From Uranotaenia lowii (Eukaryota; Arthropoda; Insecta; Diptera; Culicidae), in contig NC_073691.1 of the NCBI RefSeq assembly GCF_029784155.1, positions 20,488,006 to 20,552,005 on the forward strand: a stretch of DNA of 64,000 bases, given 5' to 3'. The translations under genes and the position numbers were made by a program. Below the pieces are notes generated by a model. The model searched no databases and had not been told where the DNA came from. It was given only the letters and a program-made list of their open reading frames with translations. Within the stretch, counting starts at the first letter, position 1, and the number at the start of each line of letters is the position of its first letter. Shown in pieces: positions 42,645 to 52,670 of this stretch.

Positions 42645-44400
42645 TACCGTCAAACGGGGCATCATGCAAAAGCGGGGTTAGATGCAATATTTATATAACA
42701 CCACACTGATTCATTTTTTATATTATTGTATTGTAATAAAGTTATCTTTAAATGATTACAAAATGATAATGACACAATTTCTCGCATCTTAAGCTAGTTT
42801 TTCAAAGTTTTTGATTTTTATATAAAATTTGAAAAATCGAACAATAAATGTAGGTGAGAGTGGGGTATCGTGGGCCATGAGGAAACGTGGGCCACTTTTA
42901 ATATCTCAGATGTGTGTTGAGATAAAAATCTCGAACCAACTGTCATCGTCGTCGCTTTGCGTGAGCATATATTTCTATATGTTGTTGACTTAAATACGCA
43001 TCATATGCTTCTTTTATTTATCAAGCTAAAAAAAGTTTTGTCATGTTCTTTCACGTGGAAAAGGAATGTTTTATGAAACATCAATAAGTCACACAAACGC
43101 AACCAATTTGCAAATCATAGCTTGTGGGAAATCGTTGGCCACACATCTTGAATCACCTATATTTTTATGTTTTTATACACTTTCAGAACTTAAAATACGT
43201 TTTCCCTATCTGTAAAGTTTTCTTATGCCAAATGAAGAGTTATTAAAAATATTTTGTCCATCCTATATAAGGAACTTTGCCAAAACGTTCGCGAGCCAGG
43301 TTTTGGATCTATTCGATCATACACAGCTCTTTTGTTCATTTCATAATCTTGAATTGCTTTAAAATAACAAAATAAATTATGAAATCACAGTTTTGGGTCA
43401 ACTCATAAACTTTGCATGTTTTTGGTCAATTTGCATTTAGTGGCCCACGATTCTCCACCATTTTTCAAAATCCAAAAAATATTGCTTTTATTTAAAACAA
43501 TCAGAATTTGGGGAAAATAACTTGTTAAAAATTAAAAAAAAAACCTTATGATATGAAAATGAAGAAAACCATACCATTTTTTATTTTTATTTTATCTTTT
43601 ATAATGAGAAGTTATGGAACAACGAAAAAAAGTGGCCCATGATTCCCCACTCTCCCATACAAATTTTAACATGTTTCGATGCCGTAAAAAACTTCACCCA
43701 GCATTACGGGTTTGCTTGATAACATCACCTACAAACTTTTCATTGATCTCCTCATTCTATATCAACACTGTTGGTGTAAAAATATTTGTCAATTTTTTTA
43801 AATAAATATTTTTATAATTCAGTTAGGTGCCTGGGGAAAAATGCAACGAAATGCAAATCCAAGAAACACCTTGTAAATCTCATTTCCATATACTGGATTA
43901 TGAATTTTTTGAATCACGTGTTGATCAACACTGAAATTTTTTTCATCCAAACATATATTTTTATGATTTCAGCTTGTAGAATGTTTTGTTTTGTAGTATT
44001 GGTTTACCCCTAAATGTATGCAGCATCCTTATTTTCTGAAAATATGTGAAAATTAGATTTCACAGAACAAAACATTACTGCAATTGGTATTTTTATGCGT
44101 AATGGATTTCAAAACATCGCAAATCAATCAAAAACTATGAATTTTTATACGTTTTCACAAGATTTTTATTAAAAACAAAGTTTGTTGCAAGTTACTCCAT
44201 TTCCTAAGGAGGGTGAAAATCGCATGTTTTTAGAAAAATAAAAATAACTGGTGAAACCAATAATTTTTCTGACCACGCAAATTCGATGTCCTATCAACCT
44301 TAAAACTTTTGATGCAAAAAGGGTATGATTAACTGTAATTAAAAGTTTTTTAGAAGCCATTAAAATTGAAAAATGTTGCATGTTGCCCCAGTTGAAGGTA
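42645..44400. mobile_element. TA-flanked inverted-repeat element (outer)
   Basis: The left end reads TACCGTCAAACGGGGCATCA; the reverse complement of the right end reads TACCTTCAACTGGGGCAACA. About 20 of the first 25 positions agree. Both ends start at a TA, the target of Tc1/mariner-type elements. No transposase frame remains. It contains a second TA-flanked element at 42853-43657. Confidence 0.6.
42853..43657. mobile_element. TA-flanked inverted-repeat element (inner, nested)
   Basis: Left end GGTGAGAGTGGGGTATCGTG; reverse complement of the right end TGGGAGAGTGGGGAATCATG, with TA at 42851-42852 and 43658-43659. The repeat continues as GGGCCA on both sides. Extra internal copies of the GTGGGCCA motif lie near 42888 and 43440. 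It is non-coding, about 805 bp. Confidence 0.65.
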
Positions 44401-44812
44401 TCTATAATTTATCGATTTTTGTAAAAAAAAAAGTTCTACTTTATTCTTGGTATTTCCCATCGGCGCACACTATTCGGTCATGATATTGATCACCTTTTTC
44501 AACTTATATATACATCGTCTAATTTGTATTTAAGGTGGCTGCATCTTCCTCCTTCAATATCTGCTCCTCTTCCTTCGGTCCAATACTTCTATTTGTAAAG
44601 AAACTTAGGGCATTTTAGTGGATACACCTTTTTTGAAATTATCAAAACTTGATAAATTTTGAGCCACTTCAAAGCGTTTTTAATAGAAAGTCTGCTGGCA
44701 AAATACGACAATAACGAAATAAAACCATCATGAGATTGAACTTAAAATATAACCGGTTAGTATAGATCGTAGGTTGTGAAGGGTACCTACAAGATTATTT
44801 TCTTAGGCATTT

Positions 44813-45193
44813 TTTTTTTTTTTGTTGTTCGTTATTCGTTGCTTATGTTTTTTAGTAGTCACAGGCTCGCAAGGCCCGCAGCTAACCCCACTATCTCGCA
44901 GGAGGACCGTCGTGATGTTGCTGTTTTGGGTCCCGAACACCACCAGGACGTTGTTGCACTCCGCACGCCGCCCCTAACATGGAGAACAGACGCGTACGAA
45001 GCCCCCTAACTCATTCTGCATGCGACCAAAGCATCCACCGGGGTTGGGTACCCGATCTCCGCTAAGGTTGCTCGCACCCCAGCTAGTACCACGGGGAGGT
45101 AGAGAATCGGAGTTGCAGACAAGAGGTGATATGACCACTACCCGAAGGTTGGGTGTATGGGGTCTCGAGTTGCACATTGTCTACTTCACTAGC
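44813..45193 (-). mobile_element. Unclassified GC-rich retroposon with poly(A) tail
   Basis: About 380 bp flanked by CTTAGGCATTT at 44802-44812 and 45194-45204 (11-bp TSD). It begins on the plus strand with a long T run, that is, a poly(A) tail on the minus strand. It is much more GC-rich than its surroundings. It has no clear tRNA-like promoter or coding domain, so it is either a 5'-truncated or internally deleted LINE copy or a SINE of another type. ORFs through it on both strands are probably fortuitous. Confidence 0.75.
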
Positions 45194-45409
45194 CTTAGGC
45201 ATTTAGAAACAGCGAAAACCAAAGTTTTTATTTTGGAAAATTGTTGTTTTTTTCCACAGGAGCAGAATCTTAGCAAATCATTAATTTTTTTACAAAACGA
45301 CCAGTAAATACATACTTTAATATGCTAGAGACCTTGCCACGAGCAGACATGTTATAGGATTCAAACGCTAGAATTTGTTTGAAAAAGGGTTTTTCATAAG
45401 TTTTGCATC

Positions 45410-45600
45410 GGGCTTGTGATAAAGCTCAGTTGGCAAGTCTGTTGTCTCCTGAGCCGATGTCCGCGAGTTCGAGCCCAAGAGTAAACATTGAACACAGTTG
45501 TACCGGATAAGTTTTTCAATAACGATCCGCCAACTGTAACGTTGATAAAGTCGCGAATGCCATAAAGATGGTAAAACGACTATAATCGAAACAAAAAAAA
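45410..45600 (+). mobile_element. tRNA-derived SINE
   Basis: 191 bp. The head is tRNA-like, with an A box (GATAAAGCTCAGTTGGCAAG) and a B box (GAGTTCGAGCC) about 35 bp apart. The body ends CGACTATAATCGAAAC followed by poly(A). It is flanked by AAGTTTTGCATC (45398-45409) and AAGTTTTGCGTC (45601-45612), a 12-bp TSD with one mismatch. The duplicated segment at 57.1 kb shows the corresponding site without the insertion. Confidence 0.85.
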
Positions 45601-45870
45601 AAGTTTTGCGTCCTTAATAAATCTTCTGTCTCATAGCCTTAGCACCGGCTATACAGCTTACGAGCTCAGGAGCTAGCAAAAATTTGTAGTTTGAGGTTAT
45701 AAATAGGCTCATAAATAGGTCACACTTTCAGCTTATCCTAGGCAATTTTATTGAACATTTCAGCGATCTACACCAAGTTTTTCGTTCATTCATAATTAAA
45801 AATTCTGGTTTGAGACTTGACTTTCCTAAAGACCTTTAACCGAAATTTGTGGACATTTTTGACTTCTTTT

Positions 45871-47995
45871 AACAATCAAAGTTTTTCTCAGCTATCAATT
45901 TGATAATAATGGTTTTGAAGGAAACTGTGCAATATTTTTTTCGTTTTCTCTTGCATCGTAAATATCTCAAAAACGCGTATATTTTCAATTTTGGAAAAAA
46001 AAGGTCAGATAGTACTTTTCACAGGCCGCAAAATGCTGTCGAAATGTTGAATATCCGATTATTAGTATATGAGCTATAAGCAAAAGAAAGTGTACCATTT
46101 CTAAAAGAACTAAGCTTTATGCAACTACACACTTGAAAACCCAAACATTTAGAAAAGAGTTTGATAAAAATTGCTCTGAATTCAAGACTGATTGTGAAAT
46201 TCTGATATTTTATTATTTTCTGAAGCTTTTTGCTAAATGATGAAATTCGAAGATTTCGTAGTATGTTTTGCAATCTCTTTTTCAATTAATCAATTTCTAA
46301 ATTTAAATTTAATTATAAAATAAAATTTTCAAAATCTATTTTAACGTATGAAACTTTTGAATCTTTATTTTCATAATTTTTCACTTGAGTTTTAAACTCT
46401 TATTCTAAATTTCAAATTCTACTCAAACTAAAAATGAACCGAGAGCTTAATCAATTGCGATTTTAACCAGAATGTATTTTCCAGGGTTCCGAAAATCAAT
46501 CAAAACAAACACTCAGGATGCGTTTCATGTTGGAAACATTCTGATTGTATAATGGGATATCGCCTCTCGCAACTGCTTCGCCTGGCTGGTATGCAATCTC
46601 GATCAGCGCTCCTATCAGCTATGCAAACCGAGTCGCATCATTCAGAATCATCGGTTTAGCAAACATCGCATATCGGAGATGAGAGAGATACAAACTGATC
46701 TATTCTGAATGTAGCTCACTCAGTATCTGCCTGAATTATATGAAATTCAAAATTATCCTTCACAAACACAACTACAATTTGTTTTTCGTCATACTGATGT
46801 TAAAAAACGTTATAACATTCACCATTCACTCCTGATCGAAGACCAACAAGATTCGCCATATGCATTGCGCATTGGTGAGATTCCAATTTGATGATGGTGC
46901 TGCACTGTTTTGACAGCAAGCATCGTGCGAGGTGATCTGTATTTTAGCGATGAATTGAACGATCGATGATCGGGTAGGTCCAGTAGCAATCAATAACGAA
47001 ACCCGACCGCTGTACGTTCAGGTGCGAAGTGCAATCAGAAACATTCATTGAAAATGAGTGATTTTTGGAACACGGAACACAAAATACTATTTTCCACTTA
47101 AAATTTAAAGCTGGAACTCTGTTGAGAACTTCTGGAAAAATGAAAATTAAACCTATGTTTCTAGAACTGATTTTGGAAGATTTTGCGTCCTGAACATGAT
47201 TTTTTGTTAGACTTTGTCTACCACCTCTAGTTTTAGGAATATGATGCTTAGAAGTTTTAAAACTAATCAGTTTGGAGTGGAATCAATCATTGATAACTTT
47301 TAAAGAAATTAAAAACAAAAAAATGAGTTTGAATCTTTCTATCATTCTCCATTGTGGCAAGTACCCAGAAAATGATAAAGATTTTGCATAAATAATCTTG
47401 TTTCAGGGATACAGCGCTTTGAAAAAAACACACTTTAAAATCTTAAGCGAAATTTAAAAGATGAAACTATCTGCTATCAAAAAAAGAAATTTTGTTCAGT
47501 AAATTTCAATCTATTTGACAACTTTGTTAAAGACAGCAATACGTTTTGACTTTAGCTTTAAAGATATACAAGATGCATTTTGGTTCAACATGTTTCACAA
47601 TTCCCGTAGAGGGGAAAACAACAAAATTAATACTTCTTTAATTTTCACCTTGAAGTCGAATTTACTTAAGGTTTATGGAGAATGCATCATTAAGTTAAAG
47701 CCTTTATTTCCTAAATCTTTGTAATATTTTATCTTTTTCCCAAAAAAGTGCACGCATTGTTTAGATACATTTTTACCTATTTTCAAAAGATTAGAGAAAA
47801 ATAAAGGTGATAAAAAACTAATTGCAATTTTGAATTCAGCGAATAAGTAAAATGATTGCATTTTGGAAAAATTTAAATTAAATTGCCTTGTTTTTATTCG
47901 TGAATATGTAAAGCACAAATTCCTTCATATTAAAACAGCATCACTGAATACTTCTTATATATCCTTATATAGCCTTGGCTCTGAAAACTCTATAC
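45871..47995. other. AT-rich non-coding DNA
   Basis: No gene recognised. 46500-47050 is less AT-rich (many CG-containing blocks) and may be an old element; no convincing ends were found. Confidence 0.45.
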
Positions 47996-49293
47996 CAGTG
48001 GTTTTCAAAGTGGTCCCTACCGCCCCCTTGGGGGCGTTGAGAACTTTTAGGGGGGCGGTGAGCTCAACTTTGAAATTTGGGGGGCGTTGGAAGGGCTCAG
48101 GTGGGCGGTGGGATCCTTTTTAAATTCACATTTTCACGAATTACGGAACAACTTAGAATTGAAATGACAACTAGTACGTTCAATGCCCAACAATGTAACG
48201 ACTTTGAAGAACTCCGTAAACGAAATTATAGCCGGGTTCAGGATAAGTATCTGTAAACTCACAGAGTTTTTAAGCACTTTTTTTTTCTCTGTAAGTCACA
48301 CTCACAGATAGATTATTTTTTAATTGTTAAAATTGTTGTGATCCGTTGATTTGTTACCAAATAAACAAATAAACAAATAAACAAAAAATTCGCAAACGGT
48401 CTGTATATTGATCGGGTTTTGTAAGTTTATTTTGGGTTGAACTAAGAAGCATAAATTTTGGATTGCAATGTGCTCTAGGTCATATGAATTTGATAAATTC
48501 TAAAGTTTATTTAATGCCTGAAATTTTTTAAAATGTATTCATTTGGAAAATTGACAAAAAATATTTTCGAACAGAATCTATGATAAAAGGCGTCGCAGAT
48601 ATGGCCATAGATTTTTGGAATAAAAGACTAGAATTGCTAACAGCTCATAGGATCTTTCATTTTTAATTCTGATTTGCTGATCTTTAATTTAATCGATAAC
48701 GAAATTAAATACGGCAGTTTTTAATGATCAAACATAAAAAGTTATTCGATTTTTACTAAATTTTCGGAATTAAGTTTTTGGAACCAGACCCGATAAAAAA
48801 TGGTATTCAAAAATTTAGTCCACAATTGCCATAAATAAAAGTTGAAATTTATTTTATCAAGAAACGATACTTTTTAAAATACTTATCATGCGATGTCACC
48901 GAATTATCAGTAAATATTTTGTGAAAAATGAAAGGCAAATTCAAATAGTAAAGAATCGTGTTTACCGAAAATTTTTATAGGTGATTTGTTATTAGATTTT
49001 TTTTTTGTTTTCCAGTTTAAGTATTTGTCCTGAAAAAAAATTATTTCAGTCTTGGTGGTCAATTTTATTTTGTGTTTTGTCTTGCTACAATTGATGGTTG
49101 GTTTTTCGGTCTTCTCAGGTCAATTATAACATTTTTTAAATGTGCTACATTTAAAAATTCAAAAGCTTATGGTTTTACAACGATGACAATTAGCTTTCTT
49201 TCTAAACATTTTTCAAAAAGTCGCTCAGGGGGGCGTTGAGCTCAAAAATTAAGCGAAAGGAGGCGGTGAAGGAAAAAAGTTTGAAAACCACTG
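47996..49293. mobile_element. Non-autonomous hAT-like DNA transposon
   Basis: Ends CAGTGGTTTTCAAA and TTTGAAAACCACTG are perfect 14-bp inverted repeats of the CAGNG type found in hAT elements. The flanking 8-mers CTCTATAC (47988-47995) and CTCTAAAT (49294-49301) agree at 6 of 8 positions, as for an aged 8-bp hAT duplication. Subterminal GGGGGCGTTGAG/GGGCGGTGAG motifs occur at both ends. A short frame near 48130-48255 (EMTTSTFNAQQ...NYSRVQDKYL) may be a transposase C-terminal relic. No functional transposase remains. Confidence 0.75.
48359..48386. repeat. (AAATAAAC)n simple repeat
   Basis: About three units inside the hAT-like element. Confidence 0.8.
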
Positions 49294-50018
49294 CTCTAAA
49301 TAAACTTAATAGTTTAAAACACACTCAATCCCCTGTTATGTTGGATTTTTTGTATGGAGAATTTCAGGCATAAGAAACATTCAGAACCTCTTTTTCACCT
49401 TGGTTGAGTAGTTAAGGTTACTCGGTCCTTTGCAACGTGGAGACAATCAGGCAGGCAGAACCTCATTTTTTATTCTGCAATCTATTTAGACAATTAAAAT
49501 TTCAGTTCTGATACTCAATTAAAAGTTCTTATTTTTATTTAAATTTTGTATATGGACGTAAGATAAACTCTTTATTCTGAAATCAAAGATTTATTTAAAT
49601 GTTATGATTATGATTCGGAGTTTAAGATTTTCAATTGAATTTGAAAATATCGTGAAATATACAAAAAAAATCGTAATAGAGAACCTCCCGTTCCCCGGAA
49701 ATACATTCAAAAATGGGTTTTAAAACGACATTAACATTTGCTGTACAAGATGTTTAAAACTTTGTTGTATAATTCACATTATAAAAAATATATTTTCAAA
49801 ACTTAGACGTATTTGGGTTTCAGAACAACTTTCACATTACCGATATTTTCGATAACTATGATTTTTTTTCAGTTTTTTGTAAAAGAATGAAAAATTTCAT
49901 GCAAACTATAAATCATTATTAAAAATAGTTTGATTGTAATAGAGACACAATATATAGGTACACCGAAGCCAATTCAAACGAAGCTCCATTTCTAGTGAAA
50001 ACTCGACTAAATAAATAT
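49294..50018. other. AT-rich non-coding DNA
   Basis: Nothing recognised. Confidence 0.5.
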
Positions 50019-50022
50019 TTAA

Positions 50023-50236
50023 CACGTTCGTCGCCAAGAGTGAGGGACGCAAAATACGTCTAAATTTAAAAAGTCAGAAAAAAACAATTTGGAGGTCAAC
50101 TTTTTGATCAACATTATCTCCATATTCTTCTTTGTTTACTAGCCAAAATTTGGTGCAGAAACGATACTTCCTGCTGATGCTTTGGCTTTTCAAAGTTGGA
50201 CATTTTTTGAGTGGGTAACGTTTGGCGACGAACGTG
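50023..50236. mobile_element. TTAA-flanked MITE (piggyBac-like target)
   Basis: 214 bp with inverted ends CACGTTCGTCGCCAA and TTGGCGACGAACGTG, perfect over 15 bp. Flanked by TTAA at 50019-50022 and 50237-50240, the target duplication of piggyBac-type elements. Non-coding. Confidence 0.82.
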
Positions 50237-50328
50237 TTAAACAATAAAAAACGTTTTTTTGGGTGAAAGAAAAATGAAACTTTTATTAGTTTTTGAGAGA
50301 CATACCCGTTCGATTTGAGTTTATGAGC

Positions 50329-50410
50329 GCCGATGTGGTCTATCGGATTGGCTGGCGCGAGTCTAGTTTTGATATGCCAGGTGTTCTGGGTTCGATTCCC
50401 GCTGTCGGCA
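50329..50410 (+). repeat. tRNA-like sequence (SINE head or tRNA pseudogene)
   Basis: 82 bp foldable as a tRNA. The acceptor arms GCCGATG and TGTCGGC pair with five Watson-Crick and two G-U pairs, followed by a discriminator A. A box TGGTCTATCGG, T arm GGGTTCGATTCCC with a perfect B box, and a TGGC/GCCA anticodon stem. The anticodon loop does not read cleanly and the length suggests a long variable arm. The bases after it show no CCA and no clear poly(A), so neither a functional tRNA nor a complete SINE is proven. Confidence 0.6.
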
Positions 50411-50988
50411 AGATAACTTTTGTATTCGAATCTCATAATTGGCCGGCAGGTAAGATGTGTTTCCTCTTCTAACTGACTATATAATAAGAATATTTAATCA
50501 GTTGCCAGGTATATACACGGATGCCAAAATACCCGTAAGTAAACTAGCCCACCTGATTAACTCGTTCTCCCGAAATATACCTACATCAACACAAATACAT
50601 TCACTCCATAACAGTTCATACGAAGCCATGGGGTCCGGGTATGATGCATCCGCAGCATTGGAGATTTGTCGAACTTAATAATCTAATAAGTACCCCTCTC
50701 GATCTAACTAGTTTTTCCACTTCCAGACGTAACTGTTAATTTTGGTTGAGGTATTTGCTATCTCAGTAAGATCCTTACTAAGCTACACTCCACTCTAGCG
50801 ATTGCTAGCTCCACCAACGATCGCCAATACACCAATTACCTTATCGTAAGTTTTAACAAATTCAAACTTTTACTTACATTTTCTCATAAATTGGGATTAT
50901 TGTTTTCAGGATAAAAGGATGATATGTAAATAAATGTTACCAACAAGTACCAACCTAAGCAAAACTTTTAATTATCACAGCGATGTTT
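50411..50988. other. Non-coding DNA
   Basis: Could be the body of a retroposon headed by the tRNA-like sequence, but no TSD was found. A 73-codon frame at 50457-50678 has no signature. Confidence 0.35.
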
Positions 50989-51130
50989 TACTTCAAGGCG
51001 GACAAGGGAAATTTGATGGTCATCATGGACCAAACGTAATATAACAAGTTGATACCGGCCAAAATCGACAAAGGATCGTACCGAGTCCGAAGAGACTACT
51101 AGAGATGGTCAAGGAAGTGGATAAAACGTT
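50989..51130 (+). pseudogene. Penelope-like retroelement remnant
   Basis: One plus frame reads YFKADKGNLMVIMDQT, stop, YNKLIPAKIDKGSYRVRRDY, stop. The ADKGN-x-x-VIMD block followed by Y..-x-KI-x-KGSY is the signature of the N-terminal reverse-transcriptase region of Penelope-like elements. Two in-frame stops and loss of the rest show it is long dead. Confidence 0.6.
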
Positions 51131-52204
51131 AAAGGACTATGGGCCAAGGTTGTCGAATTAAAATTCTGACTTTCTGTGATTTAACCCAGAAATTTTATGC
51201 TGGATTTTTGCGATGGAAATAGCATTAATTTTATTAAAAAGTCATGAAAAATAGGGTGTTTTTCCTTTTACTTAAAACAAAAAAATAATTAAAAATAACA
51301 ATCTTATCATGATTTTTTCAAAATAAAGTAAAAAAATTAAAATTTATATTGTCAAAAAAAATTTCACTAAAATATAGAATATATAAAAATCTGTGAATAT
51401 TTTCGAAATTCTGTGCTCTGTGACACAGATTCGGTGATGAAAATTTGCTCATAATTTTGTGAAATAATAGATTTTTCTGTGATTTCGGCAATTTTGCTGT
51501 AGGCCTATTTAGGATTTAAGGACGCTCCTTATCTGTTGGAGGATTGGTAGCTGCAACGACATAAAAATTCACGGTATTTTATACTTGTAGACATGTCACA
51601 TCACCATTTGAAGCTATTCCAAAAGACAATTGCCGTGGTATGAAAGTTGGCAATTTTTGTAAGCGTGAAATTAATATTAAAAAAAATCCTAGCAAAATGA
51701 TGCCACCTGAATTTATATCTGCTTTATTGCTATAAATCAAGATTGCTTGATATTTGAATAACAATAATTTTCACCATTTTTGCCCCTATTCACCACATAT
51801 TAAGGTATCCTTATAATCTACATTTCCCTTATTCGCAAAAAACTTCCACGCGTGAAAACTGCAAACCGAGAAAAACGCATGTAATGTTTGATATTTGTTT
51901 TCAAGAAAGCAATCATATTAGTAATCTGTTCGTAAAACTTTTCAATAGTTCGGTTAGAAAACATCTCTAAGAAAAAGTTGGATCAAGTTTGTACTCATAC
52001 AAATAAGTCTTTACGCAGAATGCAAAATTCACATGTGATTCAAATGCGAATATTTTTTCTCCGCGAGCAGATATTCTATGCAATTAGATTGTTTTCCCAA
52101 AAAGCTACATTCAATACTTTTTTATCATATTTTTATATCGGTTCACGTTTCATGGTCGGACTTAAAAAATTTGAACCAAATCTTTTGTGTTTTTTTCCGA
52201 GAAG
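51131..52204. other. AT-rich non-coding DNA
   Basis: Nothing recognised. Confidence 0.5.
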
Positions 52205-52229
52205 TCTAACGAAGCCTATTTGAGTCACA

Positions 52230-52383
52230 GCACGCATTGGAAATGGAAGTTATGGCTATTTCACCCTCAGATCCCTTACATTTTTCCATTTTATTCAAAA
52301 TTTTCAAGTTCGAACATGCTTTTTCTGAAAAATGTAAGGGGATTGAGGGTAAAATAGCCATAACTCCTGTTTCCAATCCGTGC
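52230..52383. repeat. Hairpin with about 56-bp arms
   Basis: 52230-52285 and 52328-52383 are imperfect reverse complements, roughly 48 of 56 by eye, around a 42-base loop. Key stretch: GTTATGGCTATTT...CCCTTACATTTTT against its complement. Confidence 0.8.
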
Positions 52384-52670
52384 GGTGAATCAAACAGTCT
52401 TCGTTGAATTTCTCGGAAAAAATCACACAAAATTTGTCCCACTCGATGGTTTTCCGAAGCGTGTGGTGGCTCAAACACCCTTCATTCGATTCCTTTGAAA
52501 AAAATACACAAGATACGTTCCATTTGATTCCAAATTTTCAAGTCCGAAAATGCGTTTTCTTAACTATTTTGAATTGAGGGTAAGAACAGCCATAATTCCA
52601 CTTTCCGAAGTATGCGGTGGCTTTATTGGATTCCTCAGAAAAAAATCACTCATGATAGGTCTATTTTTGT
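52380..52670. repeat. Degenerate tandem repeat next to the hairpin
   Basis: Three related blocks start with G(T/C)GCGGTG or GTGTGGTGG-type sequence, then TTCATT/TTCGTTGA-type, then a run GGAAAAAATCACACAA-type: at about 52380, 52460 and 52609. A TTTTCAAGT-CGAA-ATGCTTTTTCT module occurs near 52302 and 52535. This looks like an old repeated element; family unknown. Confidence 0.5.

Larger units (their letters stand above)
44401..45870 (+). repeat. Duplicated segment, copy 1 (with two later insertions)
   Basis: From about 44440 (TTTATTCTTGGTATTTCCCA) to about 45870, blocks match 56696-57462 in order and orientation. Good anchors are GCACCGGCTA-ACAGCTTACG at 45651 against 57205, and the CTTTATTCTTGGTAT start. 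Copy 1 additionally contains a retroposon at 44813-45193 and a SINE at 45410-45600, both absent from copy 2. The segment is non-coding. It could be an old segmental duplication or two copies of an unrecognised element. Confidence 0.75.

Noticed and set aside
46504..47055. Candidate inverted ends (CATTCTGATTG and CAATCAGAAACATT) around a less AT-rich block
   Set aside because: Only about 10 bp agree, no target duplication was found, and the inner sequence does not pair.
50329..50410. Functional tRNA gene
   Set aside because: The anticodon loop and length do not fit a normal tRNA; listed instead as a tRNA-like sequence.
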